DNA of 64,000 nt from Vibrio celticus (lineage in GTDB: Bacteria; Pseudomonadota; Gammaproteobacteria; Enterobacterales; Vibrionaceae). The stretch's first letter is position 1. Each line of letters begins with the position of its first letter. Below are positions 34,307 to 43,028 of this stretch, one piece after another. The DNA lies in assembly GCF_024347335.1 (NCBI RefSeq), contig NZ_AP025463.1, positions 2,604,001-2,668,000 on the forward strand, in the 5' to 3' direction. A program made the position numbers and the translations under genes. A model generated the notes under the pieces. That model was not told the origin of the DNA, ran no database searches, and saw nothing but the letters and a program-made list of their open reading frames with translations.

Positions 34307-37084
34307 GTGCACTTAAGCCCAAATGATGAACATCAATACCGCTACATAACCTTAAATAACGGGTTACGTGTACTGTTAGTTCAGGATCAAAATGCTCAAA
34401 AAGCAGCAGCCGCATTAGCCGTCAATGTGGGGCATTTTGATGACCCTACAGACCGAGAGGGTTTGGCTCACTACTTAGAGCATATGCTATTTTTAGGAAC
34501 TGAAAAGTATCCAAAGGTCGGAGAGTTCCAAAGTTTTATCAGCCAGCATGGCGGCAGCAACAATGCTTGGACAGGAACAGAGCACACCTGCTTCTTTTTT
34601 GATGTTGAATTGAATGCCTTTGAAACCGCACTCGATCGCTTCAGCCAATTTTTTACCGCTCCCCTGTTCAACGAAGAAGCGTTAGACAAAGAACGCCAAG
34701 CCGTTGATTCCGAATACAAGATGAAACTCAACGACGACTCACGACGCTTGTACCAAGTTACCAAAGAGCTGGTGAATCACAATCACCCATTCTCGAAGTT
34801 TTCTGTCGGTAATATCGATACGTTGGGTGATAGAAACGGCGAGACGATTCGACAAGAGATCTTGGCTTTCCACCAGCAACAATACTCTGCTGACTTGATG
34901 ACGCTGACACTGTCTGGCAATCAGTCATTAGATGAGATGCAAAGCTGGGTTGAGGATCGCTTTAGCTCGATCACCAATCACAACCTACAAGGCAAAAAGG
35001 TTGAAGTACCGATTGTTGGCGAGTTGAGCACAAGCGTACAAGTGCGTGTTGAGCCAATTAAAGAAGTACGCAAACTTATCTTAACCTTCCCTATGCCAAG
35101 CATGGACGAACACTACGGCGTTAAGCCATTGTCGTTCTTTGCCCACCTTTTAGGTTACGAAGGTGAAGGCAGTTTGATGATGCAACTCAAAGAGAAAGGC
35201 TGGATAACATCCCTCTCGGCAGGTGGTGGCGCGAGTGGCAGTAACTACCGTGATTTCACAGTCAGTTGCTCGTTGACCATTGAAGGTTTAACCAAAACCG
35301 ATAACATCATCCAAGCGATATTTCAGTACATCAAGTTAGTCGAACAACAAGGCATAGAAGAGTGGCGCTACCTAGAAAAACGCGCCGTTTTAGAGTCTGC
35401 TTTCCGCTTTCAAGAGCCAGCAAGACCGCTTGATGTCGTCAGCCACCTCGTCATCAACATGCAGCACTACCAAGAGCAAGATGTGGTGTATGGCGATTAC
35501 AAAATGTCGCATTTCGATGACGAATTACAGCGTTCTTTGCTACCTTACTTAACCGTAGACAACATGCGAGCGACCATTGTTGCTCAGGGGTTCGAGTATG
35601 ACAGAGAAGCTAAGTGGTACTTTACGCCCTACTCGGTTACTCCTTTTACAGCTGAGCAAGTTCAATGCTTCACCTGCATCAATCCCGGTTGGCAGTTTGA
35701 GCTACCCGGTAAAAACCCGTTTATTTGCTACGACTTAGACCCAGCAGAACTTGAAGGTGACGCTGAATATCCACAGCTATTGCAAGAGCTCGATGGTTTT
35801 AAGTTATGGCACCTGCAAGACCATCAATTTCGAGTACCTAAAGGTGTGGTGTATGTTGCAATCGATAGCCCGCACTCAGTCGCTAGCCCAAGAAATATCG
35901 TAAAAACACGCTTATGTGTTGAGATGTTCTTAGATTCTCTTGAAAAAGAGACCTATCAAGCTGAAATCGCGGGCATGGGTTACAACATGTACACCCATCA
36001 AGGTGGCGTGACACTGACACTCTCTGGATTCAGCGAAAAGCAACCACAACTACTCAATATGATCCTAGAGCGCTTTCAGGCACGAGACTTTAGTCCAACA
36101 CGCTTTGAAACCATTAAGCATCAACTTCTCAGAAACTGGAATAACGCGTCGCAAGATCGTCCAATTTCGCAACTGTTTAACGCAATGACGGGTATTTTAC
36201 AGCCCAACAACCCACCCTATTCTGTGTTAATTGAAGCGCTGGAAACGATTGAAGTCGATGAGCTCTCTTCATTTGTTCAAGCAATCTTGGCGGAACTTCA
36301 TGTTGAGATGTTTGTGTATGGCGACTGGAAAAAAGCCGATGCACACAAGATGGCTGAAACGCTAAAAGATGCACTGCGTATTCAAGATCAGGCTTACGAA
36401 GAATCACTGCGCCCGCTCATCATGCTGGGTGAAAACGGCAGCTTCCAACGTGAAGTGGTGTGTAACCAAGATGATTCGGCCATCGTGGTTTATTACCAAT
36501 GCCCTGATATTTCGCCTAAAAACATCGCGCTGTATTCACTGGCAAACCATTTGATGTCGGCCACTTTCTTCCATGAGATACGTACCAAGCAGCAGCTAGG
36601 TTACATGGTCGGTACTGGCAATATGCCGCTCAACCGACACCCTGGAATTGTGTTGTACGTGCAATCACCGAATGCAGCCCCTGCTGACTTGTTAGCCTCG
36701 ATAGATGAGTTCCTCAATGCCTTTTACATGGTGCTGTTAGAGCTTAACGACTATCAATGGCACAGCAGTAAGCGCGGCCTATGGAATCAGATTTCGACAC
36801 CAGATACGACTTTGCGAGGGCGTGCTCAGCGCTTATGGGTTGCGATAGGCAATAAGGATGTTGAGTTCAATCAAAGAGAGCGCGTATTAGAAGACCTTAA
36901 AGGGTTAACTCGCTCTGACATGATGCGTTTTGTGGTCAGTCAGCTAAAACCACGTACTGCAAATCGTTTGATTATGCATGCTCACGGTAATGCTCATAAT
37001 GAGGAAGATAAGCTGTCAGCAGGTGTTGAAATTGGCTCTATTGATGAGTTTCAGTTACGCCCTAAAGACTGTGAGCTTGGCTGA
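34307..37084 (+). CDS. M16 (insulinase/pitrilysin) family metallopeptidase
   Basis: 925 residues, the length of pitrilysin-type proteases with four M16 domains. The inverted zinc motif HYLEH is at His55, Glu58 and His59, followed by the EYKMKLNDDSRR region that supplies the distal glutamate. A C-terminal block FHEIRTKQQLGYMVGTG is typical of the inactive half. No signal peptide is seen, so it is probably cytoplasmic, unlike periplasmic E. coli PtrA. The start GTG at 34307 is chosen because GGAG (34295-34298) lies 8 nt before it; an upstream GTG at 34268 lacks one. It probably degrades peptides. Confidence 0.9.
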   Translation: MHLSPNDEHQYRYITLNNGLRVLLVQDQNAQKAAAALAVNVGHFDDPTDREGLAHYLEHMLFLGTEKYPKVGEFQSFISQHGGSNNAWTGTEHTCFFFDVELNAFETALDRFSQFFTAPLFNEEALDKERQAVDSEYKMKLNDDSRRLYQVTKELVNHNHPFSKFSVGNIDTLGDRNGETIRQEILAFHQQQYSADLMTLTLSGNQSLDEMQSWVEDRFSSITNHNLQGKKVEVPIVGELSTSVQVRVEPIKEVRKLILTFPMPSMDEHYGVKPLSFFAHLLGYEGEGSLMMQLKEKGWITSLSAGGGASGSNYRDFTVSCSLTIEGLTKTDNIIQAIFQYIKLVEQQGIEEWRYLEKRAVLESAFRFQEPARPLDVVSHLVINMQHYQEQDVVYGDYKMSHFDDELQRSLLPYLTVDNMRATIVAQGFEYDREAKWYFTPYSVTPFTAEQVQCFTCINPGWQFELPGKNPFICYDLDPAELEGDAEYPQLLQELDGFKLWHLQDHQFRVPKGVVYVAIDSPHSVASPRNIVKTRLCVEMFLDSLEKETYQAEIAGMGYNMYTHQGGVTLTLSGFSEKQPQLLNMILERFQARDFSPTRFETIKHQLLRNWNNASQDRPISQLFNAMTGILQPNNPPYSVLIEALETIEVDELSSFVQAILAELHVEMFVYGDWKKADAHKMAETLKDALRIQDQAYEESLRPLIMLGENGSFQREVVCNQDDSAIVVYYQCPDISPKNIALYSLANHLMSATFFHEIRTKQQLGYMVGTGNMPLNRHPGIVLYVQSPNAAPADLLASIDEFLNAFYMVLLELNDYQWHSSKRGLWNQISTPDTTLRGRAQRLWVAIGNKDVEFNQRERVLEDLKGLTRSDMMRFVVSQLKPRTANRLIMHAHGNAHNEEDKLSAGVEIGSIDEFQLRPKDCELG

Positions 37085-37105
37085 TAAAGCTGGAATGAAA
37101 ATCAT

Positions 37106-37136
37106 AAGGTTGATGTGAAAGCATCAACCTTTTTTC
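37106..37136 (+). terminator. terminator of the M16 protease gene
   Basis: Stem AAGGTTGATG (37106-37115) / CATCAACCTT (37122-37131), 6-nt loop, then TTTTT. Confidence 0.92.
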
Positions 37137-37157
37137 TTGGATGAAGCACAAAATCAG

Positions 37158-37192
37158 ATCTCCTATTACGCTCCTTCGTCGCTTTAGGAGAT
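37158..37192. repeat. intergenic palindromic element 1
   Basis: Inverted repeat ATCTCCTA ... TAGGAGAT with a 19-nt centre, lying between two terminators. It resembles short dispersed palindromes of Vibrio intergenic regions; this is from memory and its copy number cannot be checked here. Confidence 0.5.
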
Positions 37193-37269
37193 GACGGTAG
37201 TTTTGATTGAGGTGTGTTTGACCACCTTTCTAATCAACGCAATAACTTACTTTTTATCTCTCGAACATC

Positions 37270-37303
37270 ATTCCCGAGAAGGAGGAACGACTGAGTCGGG
37301 AAT
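37270..37303. repeat. intergenic palindromic element 2
   Basis: Inverted repeat ATTCCCGA ... TCGGGAAT around an 18-nt centre containing CGACTGAGTCG. Same spacer as element 1 but a different sequence. Confidence 0.5.
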
Positions 37304-37334
37304 CTCACTCCTTTAGCATATCTCCATAAAAATA

Positions 37335-37370
37335 AAGCCCGCATCAATCGCTTGATGCGGGCTTCTTAAT
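37335..37370 (-). terminator. terminator of the fadIJ operon
   Basis: Perfect 13-bp stem AAGCCCGCATCAA (37335-37347) / TTGATGCGGGCTT (37352-37364) with a 4-nt loop. On the minus strand it is followed by TTATTTTTATG. Confidence 0.9.
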
Positions 37371-37385
37371 CAATGAATTAGAGAG

Positions 37386-39602
37386 TTACTTGTAGAAAGA
37401 CTCACCCAAACCAGCGCGTGTCAGTAGGCCATCACATGGCGCAAAACGGTCACCGTATTTCTTAGCGAAATCGTTCATCATCTCAACCAGTGACTTAATG
37501 CCGATTTGATCCATGTAGCGGAACGGACCACCGAGGAATGGCGGGAAACCGATACCGAAAATCGCACCGATATCACCATCACGAGGGCTGCGGATAATGC
37601 CATCATCTAAACAACGAACCGCTTCGTTCAACATAGGTAACACACAGCGCATCGCGATATCGTTATCGCTCAACTTAGGATCTGGTTGCAGCTTAAGCAG
37701 CTTGTAAACTGACTTATCGACTTCCTTCTTCTTGCCTTTGTAAGTGTAGAAACCTTTACCACTCTTACGACCTTTACGGTTGTCATTCAAAAGAATGTCG
37801 AACACATCAGGGCCTTGGAAACGATCGCCAAGCTCATTCACTAAAATCGGAATGATCTTCGCACCGATATCAACACCCACCTCATCTAATAAAGTGATAG
37901 GACCAACCGGGAAACCGAAGTCCAATAACGTGCTGTCGAGCTTTTCAATCGGCTCGTTCGCTAGGAGTAAATGCGCTGCTTCGTTCATGTACGGAGCAAG
38001 AATACGGTTCACATAAAAACCAGCCGTGTCTTTGACAACAATCGGTGTTTTGCCTTGCTTCTTCGCTAATGCGACAACCGTAGAAATCGTCTCTTCAGAG
38101 GTTGTTTCATGGGGGATAACCTCAACCAGCGGCATTTTTTCGGCAGGGCTGAAGTAGTGAAGACCGACAACGTTTTCTGGTCGCTGCGCCTTCTCCGCAA
38201 TTTTATGGATTGGCAGTGAAGACGTGTTGGTTGCAAAGATAGTCTCTGGCTTGGCATTGGCTTCGATATCCGCAACCATTGACTGCTTAAGGTCGAGGTC
38301 TTCAAATACCGCTTCAATCACCACATCGGTGTGGTTGAAACTCGTAAAGTCGATACCACCAGATAGCTGAAGCATCTTACTTTCGAGACCCGCTCTGCTC
38401 AGAATGCGACGCTTACGCTGCTTATCGAACAACTTGAAGTTGTAGTTAAGCGCGTTCAACACACCTTCATTGGATACGTCTTTAATGCGAACTGGTACTT
38501 TCGCCTTAGCAACACTGACATGGCTGATGCCTGCGCCCATAAGACCACCGCCAAGCACACCAACACGCTTAACCGCTTTTGGTTCTGCGTCTGCGCCGTG
38601 TTCTTTTTTCATTTCCGTAGTTACAAAGAAAATCGAACGAAGGGCTTTAGACTCTGAAGTCATAACCAGTTCTGAGAAACGCTTCGCTTCATACTGAAGG
38701 CCTTTGTCAAAGCCGTTCTCAAGGCCATAACGAATGACGTCCAAAATCGCATCTGCTGCTGGGTAATTACCGCGTGTTTTCTGATTGGTCTTCTTAGAAG
38801 CTTGCTCAAAAATCACTTTACGACCAAGGCCGTTACGTGAAATCAGCTTTTCTTTAGTCGACGCTTGGCTTTTCGACGCAAAACGCTTCCCTTTTTTACT
38901 GCCCGTATTCTTTTCAACAAAGCTTTTAGCGACTTCAAGCAGGATAGTTTCAGGCACACAAGCATCCACAACACCGAGCGATTTCGCTTTCTTAGCGCGC
39001 AGTTGCTTGCCCGTAAGGATTAGGTCGAGCGATGGTAACAAACCGATAAGGCGAGGCAGACGCTGTGTACCGCCAGAACCCGGCAATAAGCCAAGTTGTA
39101 CTTCTGGCAGACCAAGACGAGTCTTATCTGAATCGGTACATACACGGTAATCACATGCCAGTGCGAGCTCTAAACCACCACCTAAACATGGTCCATGAAT
39201 CGCTGCGACCACTGGGTACGGCAGTTCAGACAGAGTTTGGAACATCTCCTGCCCTTGGCGAGCCAGAGACTGTGCTTCGTCAGCCGTTTTACACGCATCA
39301 AGCATTCTTACATCGGCACCAGCGATAAAGTTATCTGGCTTAAGAGAATGAACAATTAGGCCCTTAACTCGGCTCTGCTTTTCTTTGAGTTGCTCGAAGA
39401 TAGCTTTCATTTCTTCAGCAAAAGCCGCCTGCAGCGTGTTCATTTTCTCGTTGGGCACATCAATCGCTAACCAAGCAATATCTTGCTCATCGATATTAAG
39501 AGTAAATGCTGTCGCTTTCTTTTTGGTTGATTCAGTCGCAGAGGTTGAATCTGGTTGAGCGACTGTTTCTTTTTCTGTTGTTGTATCAAGAGTCGTAGAC
39601 AT
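37386..39602 (-). CDS. fadJ: fatty acid oxidation complex subunit alpha FadJ
   Basis: 738 residues. Multifunctional beta-oxidation enzyme. The N-terminal enoyl-CoA hydratase (about 35-225) has the oxyanion and catalytic-Glu region GPCLGGGLELALACDYR and GLPEVQLGLLPGSGGTQRLPR. The 3-hydroxyacyl-CoA dehydrogenase (about 345-735) has the NAD motif VLGGGLMGAGI and GLHYFSPAEKMPLVEVIPHE with catalytic His. A Thr/Glu-rich extension of about 35 residues opens the protein. Start ATG 39602-39600 is used because GGAGGT precedes it and its A overlaps the fadI stop (TAATG); an upstream extension would lie inside fadI. FadJ over FadB is inferred from pairing with FadI. Confidence 0.95.
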   Translation of the reverse strand: MSTTLDTTTEKETVAQPDSTSATESTKKKATAFTLNIDEQDIAWLAIDVPNEKMNTLQAAFAEEMKAIFEQLKEKQSRVKGLIVHSLKPDNFIAGADVRMLDACKTADEAQSLARQGQEMFQTLSELPYPVVAAIHGPCLGGGLELALACDYRVCTDSDKTRLGLPEVQLGLLPGSGGTQRLPRLIGLLPSLDLILTGKQLRAKKAKSLGVVDACVPETILLEVAKSFVEKNTGSKKGKRFASKSQASTKEKLISRNGLGRKVIFEQASKKTNQKTRGNYPAADAILDVIRYGLENGFDKGLQYEAKRFSELVMTSESKALRSIFFVTTEMKKEHGADAEPKAVKRVGVLGGGLMGAGISHVSVAKAKVPVRIKDVSNEGVLNALNYNFKLFDKQRKRRILSRAGLESKMLQLSGGIDFTSFNHTDVVIEAVFEDLDLKQSMVADIEANAKPETIFATNTSSLPIHKIAEKAQRPENVVGLHYFSPAEKMPLVEVIPHETTSEETISTVVALAKKQGKTPIVVKDTAGFYVNRILAPYMNEAAHLLLANEPIEKLDSTLLDFGFPVGPITLLDEVGVDIGAKIIPILVNELGDRFQGPDVFDILLNDNRKGRKSGKGFYTYKGKKKEVDKSVYKLLKLQPDPKLSDNDIAMRCVLPMLNEAVRCLDDGIIRSPRDGDIGAIFGIGFPPFLGGPFRYMDQIGIKSLVEMMNDFAKKYGDRFAPCDGLLTRAGLGESFYK

Positions 39603-40909
39603 TATTCTACCTCCAAGATCATTGCTGCACCTAAACCACCAGCCGCACAAGCTGTGTTCAGTGCCAAGCCGCCACCGCGACGTTTCAGTTCACGTAATGT
39701 TTGAGTCATCATGCGCGCGCCAGTCGCTGCAAACGGGTGTCCGTAAGCAATCGAGCTACCCAGCACGTTGAACTTCTCCATATCAATCTCACCGATCGCT
39801 TTGTCGCGGCCAAGATTCTTCTGTGCAAACTCATCGCTCGCAAACATTTTAACGTTAGCCAAAACTTGGGCAGCGAATGCTTCGTGCATTTCGATCAGTG
39901 TAAGGTCTGACAACTCTAAACCGGTGTTCTTTAATACTTGTGAGGTCGCGTAAGTCGGGCCCATCAGCATATCTGTTTCAACACCAATCGCTGAGAACGC
40001 ATAACCACGAATATAACCAAGCACTTCTAAGCCTAGTTCTTTCGCTTTACCTTCGCGCATCAACATCACCGCAGCGCCGCCATCAGTAAGCGGTGTAGCA
40101 TTGGCTGCCGTTACACTGCCGTACTTTCTATCAAAAGCAGGACGCAGCTTAGCGTAACCTTCAACCGTTGAGTCGTGGCGAATGTTGTTGTCTTCCGCTA
40201 GATACTTTTTGTAAGGCGCCGGGAATGCCGTCATCACTTCGTCTTTAATCTTGCCCTCTTTCCATGCCTGAGAAGCCAAAGAATGAGAACGGTGAGCAAG
40301 TGCGTCTTGAGCTTCGCGAGTAATACCATGCGTCTTAGCCATTTGCTCAGCCGTTTGTCCCATGGATAAACCGGTCGAGTATTCAGCAACTGCAGGTGGT
40401 ACTGGCATCAAATCTTTTACGGAAAGCGTTTTAAGAATCTTGAGCTTTTGACCCATAGTTTTCGTTTTGCTCAGCGCTAATAGATTTGCCGCTAACTTTT
40501 TCGAAACACCGATAGGCAATACAGAAGAAGAGTCCGCACCGCCCGCAATACCGACATCAATCGTGCCAGCCATAATGCTTTCGGTCACGTTAACTGCCGC
40601 TTGGAAGCTGGTCGCACATGCTCGTGTCACACTGTAGGCATCGGTATTGATATCCATGCCTGTGCCCAACACGATTTCACGCGCAATGTTCGGAGCTTCT
40701 GGCATTTGCACTACTTGGCCGAACACAACTTGTTCAATAAGCGCAGGATCGACATCCGTTCTTGCAAGCATTTCGCTCACAACCATTTTGCCTAGGTCAA
40801 CCGCAGGCACTTGGCTAAATTCTGTGCTCTGACGAGCGAATGGGGTTCGTAATCCAGCGACAACGGCAACACGTTCTCCAGAACGCGTTTTGACTTCCTG
40901 TTTGCCCAT
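39602..40909 (-). CDS. fadI: 3-ketoacyl-CoA thiolase FadI
   Basis: 435 residues, matching FadI and longer than FadA. Thiolase nucleophile Cys in VTRACATSFQAA; the other active residues are in IEMHEAFAAQ, GSSIAYGHPFAATG and the final Cys motif NTACAAGGLGAAM. It cleaves 3-ketoacyl-CoA to acetyl-CoA and a shortened acyl-CoA. First gene of fadIJ. Ribosome site AAGGAG lies 6 nt before the ATG, and a sigma-70 promoter with a FadR-like operator over the start point lies just upstream. Confidence 0.96.
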   Translation of the reverse strand: MGKQEVKTRSGERVAVVAGLRTPFARQSTEFSQVPAVDLGKMVVSEMLARTDVDPALIEQVVFGQVVQMPEAPNIAREIVLGTGMDINTDAYSVTRACATSFQAAVNVTESIMAGTIDVGIAGGADSSSVLPIGVSKKLAANLLALSKTKTMGQKLKILKTLSVKDLMPVPPAVAEYSTGLSMGQTAEQMAKTHGITREAQDALAHRSHSLASQAWKEGKIKDEVMTAFPAPYKKYLAEDNNIRHDSTVEGYAKLRPAFDRKYGSVTAANATPLTDGGAAVMLMREGKAKELGLEVLGYIRGYAFSAIGVETDMLMGPTYATSQVLKNTGLELSDLTLIEMHEAFAAQVLANVKMFASDEFAQKNLGRDKAIGEIDMEKFNVLGSSIAYGHPFAATGARMMTQTLRELKRRGGGLALNTACAAGGLGAAMILEVE

Positions 40910-40926
40910 GGTTTCTCCTTAAAGTT

Positions 40927-40943
40927 AAGAGGTCTGACCTGAA
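40927..40943. promoter_or_regulatory. FadR-like operator of fadIJ
   Basis: AAGAGGTCTGACCTGAA contains the perfect core GGTCTGACC. It begins 18 nt upstream of the fadI ATG and directly follows the -10 element, so it would cover the transcription start. That is the expected geometry for repression. Confidence 0.7.
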
Positions 40944-40945
40944 AC

Positions 40946-40973
40946 ATTGTAAAGAAGTTGTTAATTAAATCAA
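40946..40973 (-). promoter_or_regulatory. fadIJ promoter
   Basis: -35 TTGATT (40973-40968), 16-bp spacer, -10 TACAAT (40951-40946) on the minus strand, abutting the FadR-like dyad. Confidence 0.6.
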
Positions 40974-41446
40974 ACGAGCGTTTAAATAAACGTGATACGA
41001 GTATCTCACTGTTTGAAAATATAACGGCACATTCAGGCGAACCTTTTTGGGGGAAAGGTTGTCGTAAGAGACTAAACTATTGTAAGCCAAGACTGTTATC
41101 GCAATGTAGAGAATGGTTTTCTTGAGGCAAAAAAAAACCACACAAAGCTGTGTGGTCGGAATGTATATAAAGCAATTAACTTAGCGCCAATTGAAATAAT
41201 CAGTTTCCTGATTAGGAGAAAGTAAAGTCAGCCTTCAAAAGGAAGTGTCGTCTTGCTCAACATGCTAGCCACGAATGACTAACTAGACGACAAGGTGTAC
41301 TATAACGGGTTCGAGGCCTTAGATTTTGAAGTAGATCAATTTTAATGTGATTTTACGATTTCCTGCCGATCGTTAGCTCTAAAAATATAAAAACGAAGCA
41401 CAACGTATAGAGGACAGCTATACGCAGAGCAATTATGGAGGCTCGT
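40974..41446. other. intergenic region fadI / ECF sigma gene
   Basis: No protein gene is seen. It holds the candidate small RNA and, at its right end, the unassigned promoter of the ECF sigma gene. The rest is featureless AT-rich sequence. Confidence 0.6.
41130..41293 (-). ncRNA. candidate small RNA of about 164 nt
   Basis: A minus-strand intrinsic terminator, ACCACACA-loop-TGTGTGGT followed by an unbroken T run, lies at 41131-41156 with no ORF feeding it: the next gene rightward is divergent. Upstream of it on the same strand are AATCAG-GAAA-CTGATT (41198-41213, a 6-bp stem with GAAA tetraloop), CCTT-TTG-AAGG near 41235, and an 8-bp stem TGTCGTCT/AGACGACA (41292-41285 with 41253-41246). A -10-like TATAGT at 41304-41299 would start transcription at the first hairpin; no good -35 was found. 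The fadI promoter lies beyond the terminator, so this is not simply the fadI leader. No known RNA family was recognised. Confidence 0.5.
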
Positions 41447-42010
41447 GTGTCAATAATAAAAATGTTTGGAAAGAAAACAGCCAAGCGTCCGGTCAACTCT
41501 GATATGGACAAACAAAGAAAATACGAAGCACTCGTGCGTGCCTATCATCGTGACCTCTTTCGCTACGCCTATTGGTTATGCAAAGACAAAAGCATTGCCG
41601 AAGACTTAGTTCAAGAAACTTGCCTTCGTGCATGGAAGTCACTCGATAGCCTTCAAGATGAAAAAGCCGCTAAATCTTGGCTAATTACCATATTGAGACG
41701 CGAAAACGCTCGACGTTTTGAACGCAAACAGTTTGATCTGGTTGATATCGACGATCACGGTAACGATGCTAGTGTCAGTGATGACCCGCACCATCAGCAT
41801 CAGTGGTTGCAAGCTCAGATCATGAAACTTGAAATTGATTACCGTGAACCTCTCTTCTTGCAAGTGATTGGTGGTTTTAGTGGTGATGAGATTGCCGATA
41901 TTCTCGATCTCAACAAAAACACGGTGATGACACGTTTATTCAGAGCTCGAAATCAGTTGAAAGAGCTGTTGGATACAGAAGAGGCAGAGAGGGGGCAACA
42001 TAATGGATGA
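41447..42010 (+). CDS. ECF-family RNA polymerase sigma factor
   Basis: 187 residues. Sigma2 region: LVRAYHRDLFRYAYWLC, then EDLVQETCLRAWKS; sigma4: REPLFLQVIGGFSGDEIADILDLNKNTVMTRLFRAR split around the helix-turn-helix. The start GTG 41447 is preferred because GGAGG (41437-41441) lies 5 nt before it; an in-frame ATG at 41435 lacks a ribosome site, and a later ATG is possible. It overlaps the next gene by 8 nt. The partner is a single-span DUF3379 protein, and the pair lies between fadIJ and two fadL genes. It is distinct from RpoE, whose operon is rpoE-rseABC. Its target promoters are unknown. Confidence 0.9.
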   Translation: MSIIKMFGKKTAKRPVNSDMDKQRKYEALVRAYHRDLFRYAYWLCKDKSIAEDLVQETCLRAWKSLDSLQDEKAAKSWLITILRRENARRFERKQFDLVDIDDHGNDASVSDDPHHQHQWLQAQIMKLEIDYREPLFLQVIGGFSGDEIADILDLNKNTVMTRLFRARNQLKELLDTEEAERGQHNG

Positions 42011-42731
42011 TTTGGAATTTCGTCGTCGTGTATTGTCGGAACCTAAACAACGTACACAAGATATTGTTGATGCAGCCGCGAATAGCGAAACCAATAGTAA
42101 CTTCTTAGACGATGTACTAGCGCTTGATAAGCAGATCCACTCTGCGATGAATGTGGATGTGCCAGACGATCTTGCAGATCGTATTCTGTTCAACCAGACC
42201 TCAAGCGAAGAAAGCAAAGTAGTAAGGCCTACGTTTGCGAGACGAGCAATGGCAATGGCTGCCTCGGTGGCGTTTGTTGCTGGTTTATTAGTTGGCCAAG
42301 TGAATTGGGGAAATGCATTCGTTTCACCTGCGCAAGCTAGTTTAGTTGATACGGCGATGAAGCATGTTGTTGATGAGAAGAGCTTTGTTAGTAGCATCGA
42401 TGAACAGGTTACATCGCAGCAGATCAACGCAAAAATGAACCCATTTGCTTTTCAGTTTGATGACGCTTTCCCTTACCATGTTTATTACCTAAACCACTGT
42501 GGCTTTGGTAAATCCAACGCAGTACATATGGTCTTCCAAGGCGCAAAAGGCAAAGTAACACTGTTTTTAACCGGTATTCCAACAGACAAACCTATCGATT
42601 TTGATGAAAAAGGCATGTCCGGCTCGGTAACACCCGTAGATGGCAGCAGCTTAATCCTTGTGGGTGAAAATGGTGAGGATGTTTCCAAAATCGCTGAAAA
42701 GCTGACAAAAATGATCAAACCAATGAGCTAA
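42003..42731 (+). CDS. DUF3379 single-span membrane protein, probable anti-sigma factor
   Basis: 242 residues. A cytosolic N-terminal part of about 80 residues is followed by one membrane segment (about 82-100, rich in Ala, Val and Gly) and a periplasmic domain of about 140 residues with FPYHVYYLNHCGFG and HMVFQGAKGKVTLFL. There is no zinc HxxxCxxC motif. Overlap by 8 nt with the ECF sigma gene and the membrane topology make an anti-sigma role likely, but DUF3379 itself does not prove it. A terminator follows. Confidence 0.8.
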   Translation: MDDLEFRRRVLSEPKQRTQDIVDAAANSETNSNFLDDVLALDKQIHSAMNVDVPDDLADRILFNQTSSEESKVVRPTFARRAMAMAASVAFVAGLLVGQVNWGNAFVSPAQASLVDTAMKHVVDEKSFVSSIDEQVTSQQINAKMNPFAFQFDDAFPYHVYYLNHCGFGKSNAVHMVFQGAKGKVTLFLTGIPTDKPIDFDEKGMSGSVTPVDGSSLILVGENGEDVSKIAEKLTKMIKPMS

Positions 42732-42758
42732 TTCGCTCTTAAAACCCCGTCACAACAG

Positions 42759-42797
42759 GCCCAGCAATTATATTACTGATATTGCTGGGCTTTATTT
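42759..42797 (+). terminator. terminator of the ECF sigma / DUF3379 operon
   Basis: Stem GCCCAGCAAT (42759-42768) / ATTGCTGGGC (42781-42790) with a 12-nt loop, then TTTATTTAT. Confidence 0.85.
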
Positions 42798-42921
42798 ATA
42801 AATAAACCGCAAAACCATTCACACCACCAATACCTCTAGAGTTAAAACTCTAAAAAACAACATTTCACACCATTTTCGTGCCAGATAGGCGTCATTTCCA
42901 TAATTTTCCACTCAAAATTTC

Positions 42922-42938
42922 CAATGGTCGGATTTGTA
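42922..42938. promoter_or_regulatory. FadR-like operator of the first fadL gene
   Basis: CAATGGTCGGATTTGTA matches the FadR consensus at about 12 of 17 positions. It sits just upstream of a -10 TATACT (42944-42949), so it covers the -35 region, a repressing position. Confidence 0.5.
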
Positions 42939-42970
42939 TATCGTATACTTGCGAATAGGATCAGCCACCA

Positions 42971-42986
42971 TTGAGCAATTGCTCAA
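42971..42986 (+). promoter_or_regulatory. 16-nt perfect palindrome in the first fadL leader
   Basis: TTGAGCAATTGCTCAA lies 43-58 nt before the start codon and, given the -10 at 42944, inside the transcribed leader. It can fold as TTGAGC-AATT-GCTCAA and is followed by a CGCC/GGCG hairpin next to the ribosome site. Confidence 0.5.
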
Positions 42987-43028
42987 ATTAATCGCCCTGT
43001 AGAGGCGGATATATAAAGGAATAAATGA

